NCBI RefSeq assembly: GCF_900108505.1
Contig: NZ_FNWU01000001.1
Span: 62,001-126,000, forward strand
From: Halopenitus malekzadehii
Lineage (GTDB): Archaea > Halobacteriota > Halobacteria > Halobacteriales > Haloferacaceae
Length of the DNA: 64,000 nt
Direction of reading: 5' to 3'
The notes beneath the pieces were generated by a model. The model ran no database searches. It was not told the origin of the DNA and was given only the letters and a program-made list of their open reading frames with translations. Position 1 is the first letter of the stretch, and each line of letters begins with the position of its first letter. Shown here piece by piece: positions 61,247 through 64,000 of the stretch. The translations under genes and the position numbers were made by a program.

Positions 61247-62518
61247 ATGGACGAGGAACTCATCGACGACGATTCGATCCCGCTGTCTCGGCGCACACGG
61301 CTCCCGGGTGCGGGCTTTTTCTACCCCGACTCCCTCGACGAGGAGCGCGCCGAGCGCCGCGCCGAGGAGACGCTCACCGACGTCGAGGCGGTCGTGATCG
61401 CCGACGCGGACGCCGACGGACTCGCCTGTGCCGCGATGGTTCGCGAGCAGTACGGCGCCGCCCTCGACGTCGCCGACTTCGAGGCCGACATCGCGGACCG
61501 CATCGCGGACGATCCGGACGGCGACACACCAGCTGACGATCCGGACGGCGACACAACCGCTGACGATCCGGACGCCGACGCCTTGGAGCCGCACGAACGA
61601 TCGACGGTCGCGCTCCTCGCAGCCGGTCCCTACTCGATCGACGATTCGCTCGAACGCGTCCTCGAGTACGCCGAGCCGGGGATCGACCTGTACGTCTGTG
61701 ACCTGTGTCCCGACGATTTCGAGTGGATCGCCGACCCCCTTACGGACCTCGTCGACCACGCCGCCTCTATCCGGTGGTTCGACCACCACCAGTGGGATGA
61801 CGAAACCGCCACGGCTGTCCGATCGGCCGGCGTCGACCTCGTCGTCGGCGACTCCGAGGAGGAGTGCACCGCCGATGTCGCGCTCCGCTCGCTGACCCAC
61901 GACTTCGACGACCGCTGGGACGAGCTAGCCGCGGTCACCCGCGACCACGACCTCTGGATCAAGGAGGATCCCCGTTCCGACGACCTGGCCGACTACGCTT
62001 ACTGGACCGGTGCGGAGGAGTACACCACCGTCGTCGGCGCCTACGGTGCGAACCTCCCCGAGACGGTCGACCGATTCCTCGAGCACCGACGCGTCGAGAA
62101 ACGCGACCGGATCGACGCCGCCGTCGACCGGGCGGTCGTCCACGAGGTGGGCGACTGGTCGGTCGCAGTCACCTACGGCCGCTGTTCACAGAACGAGGTC
62201 GCCGAGGCGCTTCGTGAGGACGGCGCCGACGCGGCCGTGATCGTCAAGCCCGCCGGCTCCGCCTCGATCCGCGGATCGGACGGCTTCGAGCGTGCCCACG
62301 AGGTCGCCGGCCGCGTCAACGGCGGCGGCCACCCCAAGGCCGCCGGCTGCAAGCCCGACATCTACGACGATATGCTCGATTACGCCCACCACTGGACGAC
62401 CGAGGGACAGGCCGCGCGCAAGGTCATCCTCGGCGCCTTCGAGGCGGTCGCTGATGCGGCTGCAGTTGAGGACGAAACCGAATCGGCGAGCGCCGACCCC
62501 GACGCCGACGCGGAGTAA
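61247..62518 (+). CDS. DHH-family phosphoesterase (RecJ-like)
   Basis: The protein has 423 residues with a DHH domain (VIADADADGLACAAMV and WFDHHQWDD, the DHH motif) and a DHHA1 domain (RVNGGGHPKAAGC). Family members are RecJ-type exonucleases, nano-RNases or cyclic dinucleotide phosphodiesterases; archaeal homologues associate with the replicative GINS complex. An acidic insertion at about residues 88-112 repeats a DDPDGDT-type unit three times. Confidence 0.88.
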   Translation: MDEELIDDDSIPLSRRTRLPGAGFFYPDSLDEERAERRAEETLTDVEAVVIADADADGLACAAMVREQYGAALDVADFEADIADRIADDPDGDTPADDPDGDTTADDPDADALEPHERSTVALLAAGPYSIDDSLERVLEYAEPGIDLYVCDLCPDDFEWIADPLTDLVDHAASIRWFDHHQWDDETATAVRSAGVDLVVGDSEEECTADVALRSLTHDFDDRWDELAAVTRDHDLWIKEDPRSDDLADYAYWTGAEEYTTVVGAYGANLPETVDRFLEHRRVEKRDRIDAAVDRAVVHEVGDWSVAVTYGRCSQNEVAEALREDGADAAVIVKPAGSASIRGSDGFERAHEVAGRVNGGGHPKAAGCKPDIYDDMLDYAHHWTTEGQAARKVILGAFEAVADAAAVEDETESASADPDADAE

Positions 62519-62577
62519 ACCCGTCAGCGAGCGGTATCCCGATCGCCGCGGACCACCGTTCCGACCGCCGCGGACCG

Positions 62578-63027
62578 CTACTCTCGATCGCCGACGACCC
62601 ACTTGTGCGAGAAACTCTCGCCGCAGGCACACTGTGCGTACGCGTGCACCACGTCGCCCTCGGCGTAGAGTCCACCGACCTCCTCGTTTTCGGCCTCGGC
62701 GAACGCGAAGATGAAGCTGATCGCGTGTTCCTCGCCGGCCTCATCCGCCGGCTCGTCGTCCGCGGCTGGACAGGCCGCCGCGTCGAGCGTCCTGGCGATC
62801 GTCCCGTCGGTCCCCATCGCCTGCTTCGCGAAGCCCATCGCGTCCATCCCGGTGCCGGCCTGAAACGCCGACCGGCCGCGCTCCCCGTCGACCACGAGCA
62901 GGACGCCGTGTTCCCGTTCGGTTCCGATCGATCGAAGTCGGGAGTCGTCGTCGAGGAAGTCGTCGCTCACGAACAACACGACGTCCTCGAGTCGCTCGCC
63001 TGCCAGAAACTCGTCGAGTTCGCTCAT
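62578..63027 (-). CDS. Haloarchaeal DUF5807-like protein
   Basis: The 149-aa acidic protein MSELDEFLAGERLEDVVLFV has VVDGERGRSAFQAGTGMDAMG near the centre and ends with a possible metal site CACGESFSHKW. The family name DUF5807 is from memory. No catalytic motif is visible. It is close to uvrC on the same strand, 290 bases away. Confidence 0.72.
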   Translation of the reverse strand: MSELDEFLAGERLEDVVLFVSDDFLDDDSRLRSIGTEREHGVLLVVDGERGRSAFQAGTGMDAMGFAKQAMGTDGTIARTLDAAACPAADDEPADEAGEEHAISFIFAFAEAENEEVGGLYAEGDVVHAYAQCACGESFSHKWVVGDRE

Positions 63028-63317
63028 ACCCCTCCTGGGTCGTCCCGACCTAAAAGCCGCCCGTCATCGACCCTGCGACGGTTCGCCCGGGCGTCGGTCG
63101 TCTCACGTCGTGCCGCACGGATGTTTATAAGCGATACCGACGCAGCCGGCCCATCACCTGACCATCGTCGCGGAACGGGTCGCGGGTGCGCGGCGCGTCG
63201 TTCCGTGTCTCCTCCAGCGCCGCCTGCTCGCCACCCCCATCAGCGTCGCCCGTTCGCCGTTTCCACAGCGACGCCTGCTCGGATCCACGTTTCCGCTGAT
63301 CCGATCGCCCGCCGACC
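63028..63317. other. Intergenic region between DUF5807 and uvrC
   Basis: These 290 bases contain a TATA-like GTTTATAAGC near 63123-63132, whose minus-strand reading lies about 95 bases before the DUF5807 start. I see no convincing ORF or RNA in the rest. Confidence 0.45.
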
Positions 63318-64000
63318 TCACAACCGGCTGCGGATCGTCTCGGCGGTCGCCTCTCCGACGCCGTCGACGTCGGTTAGGTCCGCGATCGACGCCGATCGGA
63401 CGTTCTCGACCGACCCGAACCGTCTGAGAAGCCGTCGGCGAGTCTCGGGTCCGACGCCCGGAACCTCATCAAGCACCGTCGACACCTCGTCCCGGAGCGA
63501 CTGGTGGTACTGCACGGCGAATCGGTGTGCCTCGTCACGGACTCGCTGGAGCAGGTGCAACTCGGTCGCGTCGGACGGCCAGTCCCGGGGTCCATCCGGC
63601 GTGATCACGATCTCGTCCGCCTTCGCAAGCCCGACCACCGGCACGTCCCAGCCGACCGCCGACAGGGCGTCCATCGCGGCGCCGAGCTGTCCCTCGCCGC
63701 CGTCGACGAGCAGCAGGTCCGGATCCGGCCGGTCGTCGCGACCCTCCACGGCGCGGGTCGCGCGCCACCGGATCAGTTTCCGCATGCTCTCGTAGTCGTC
63801 GTTCTGCTCCGGGAGCTTCTTGCGGCGGTAGGCCGCCGTGTCGGCCGACCCGTCGACGAAGCAAACGTTCGAGCCGACGACGTCCCGGCCGCCGGCGTGG
63901 CTCACGTCGAACCCCTCGATCCGATCTGGACGATCGATCCCGAGCCGGTCGCCGAGCGCCGCCAGTTCGTTGTCTCGGCCGCTCCGTCGCCGAGCGTTCT
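63318..64000 (-). CDS. uvrC: Excinuclease ABC subunit UvrC, C-terminal part (cut by window end)
   Basis: The 227 visible C-terminal residues contain the RNase H-like endonuclease of UvrC ([33 protein letters not shown] with its acidic residues) and the tandem helix-hairpin-helix tail ([18 protein letters not shown] and [12 protein letters not shown]). UvrC makes both incisions after UvrAB. The N-terminal GIY-YIG nuclease lies beyond base 64000. The frame runs off the window with no frameshift. Confidence 0.95.
   Translation of the reverse strand, partial: NARRRSGRDNELAALGDRLGIDRPDRIEGFDVSHAGGRDVVGSNVCFVDGSADTAAYRRKKLPEQNDDYESMRKLIRWRATRAVEGRDDRPDPDLLLVDGGEGQLGAAMDALSAVGWDVPVVGLAKADEIVITPDGPRDWPSDATELHLLQRVRDEAHRFAVQYHQSLRDEVSTVLDEVPGVGPETRRRLLRRFGSVENVRSASIADLTDVDGVGEATAETIRSRL

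Overview
The window is chromosomal DNA from a halophilic archaeon (class Halobacteria). The evidence is high GC, proteins rich in Asp and Glu, AT-rich TATA boxes about 25-30 bases before start codons (leaderless transcripts), and archaeal information genes: MCM helicase, TATA-binding protein, group II chaperonin and archaeal SepF. These sit beside haloarchaeal specialities such as the 14-TM TatC, a ba3 oxidase and small haloarchaea-only families. Genus cannot be fixed from the sequence alone; Haloferacales/Halorubrum-like is plausible. No rRNA, tRNA, CRISPR array or intact autonomous IS was seen.

Layout. 1-4.8 kb: a branched-chain amino-acid type ABC importer (livK end, livH, livM, then livF and livG on the opposite strand). 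4.8-14.7 kb: a minus-strand block of a MinD-like ATPase, four haloarchaea-specific unknowns and an MCM helicase interrupted by three inteins. 14.9-18.6 kb: divergent tatC genes (single-domain and fused double-domain). 18.6-25.5 kb: a degenerate S-adenosylhomocysteinase paralogue, a vapBC toxin-antitoxin pair, a 405-bp MITE-like element inserted at the vapC stop codon and carrying a ribbon-helix-helix gene, uvrA, and an AI-2E family membrane protein. 25.7-31 kb: thiamine-type ABC importer (Tat lipoprotein, fused permease, ATPase) and hisG. 31-37 kb: CPBP protease, tbp, thermosome, sepF and an Azf-like NAD-dependent glucose-6-phosphate dehydrogenase. 37-37.5 kb: a scar with a truncated HsdR-like fragment.

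38-52 kb is a sulfur-handling island: TauE/SafE exporter, small DUF7512-like membrane protein, thioredoxin, Cys-containing HTH regulator, class V aminotransferase, ZIP transporter, two DsrE-family proteins, TusA, rhodanese-metallo-beta-lactamase fusion, split YeeE/YedE (thiosulfate-type) transporter, a PiT-like permease lacking the usual phosphate motif, and an SLC13/RCK_C permease. Several promoters here share a TATTGTG-type box, which suggests a regulon. Together they look like a route for importing reduced sulfur (YeeE/YedE), relaying persulfide sulfur (TusA, DsrE, rhodanese), oxidising persulfide (MBL) and exporting sulfite (TauE).

52-64 kb: universal stress proteins, a ba3-type terminal oxidase operon with small subunits (one of only 57 aa), a neighbouring copper-type P-ATPase that may supply its metal, a GNAT, a DHH phosphoesterase, a DUF5807 protein and the C-terminal part of uvrC, which is cut by the window edge.
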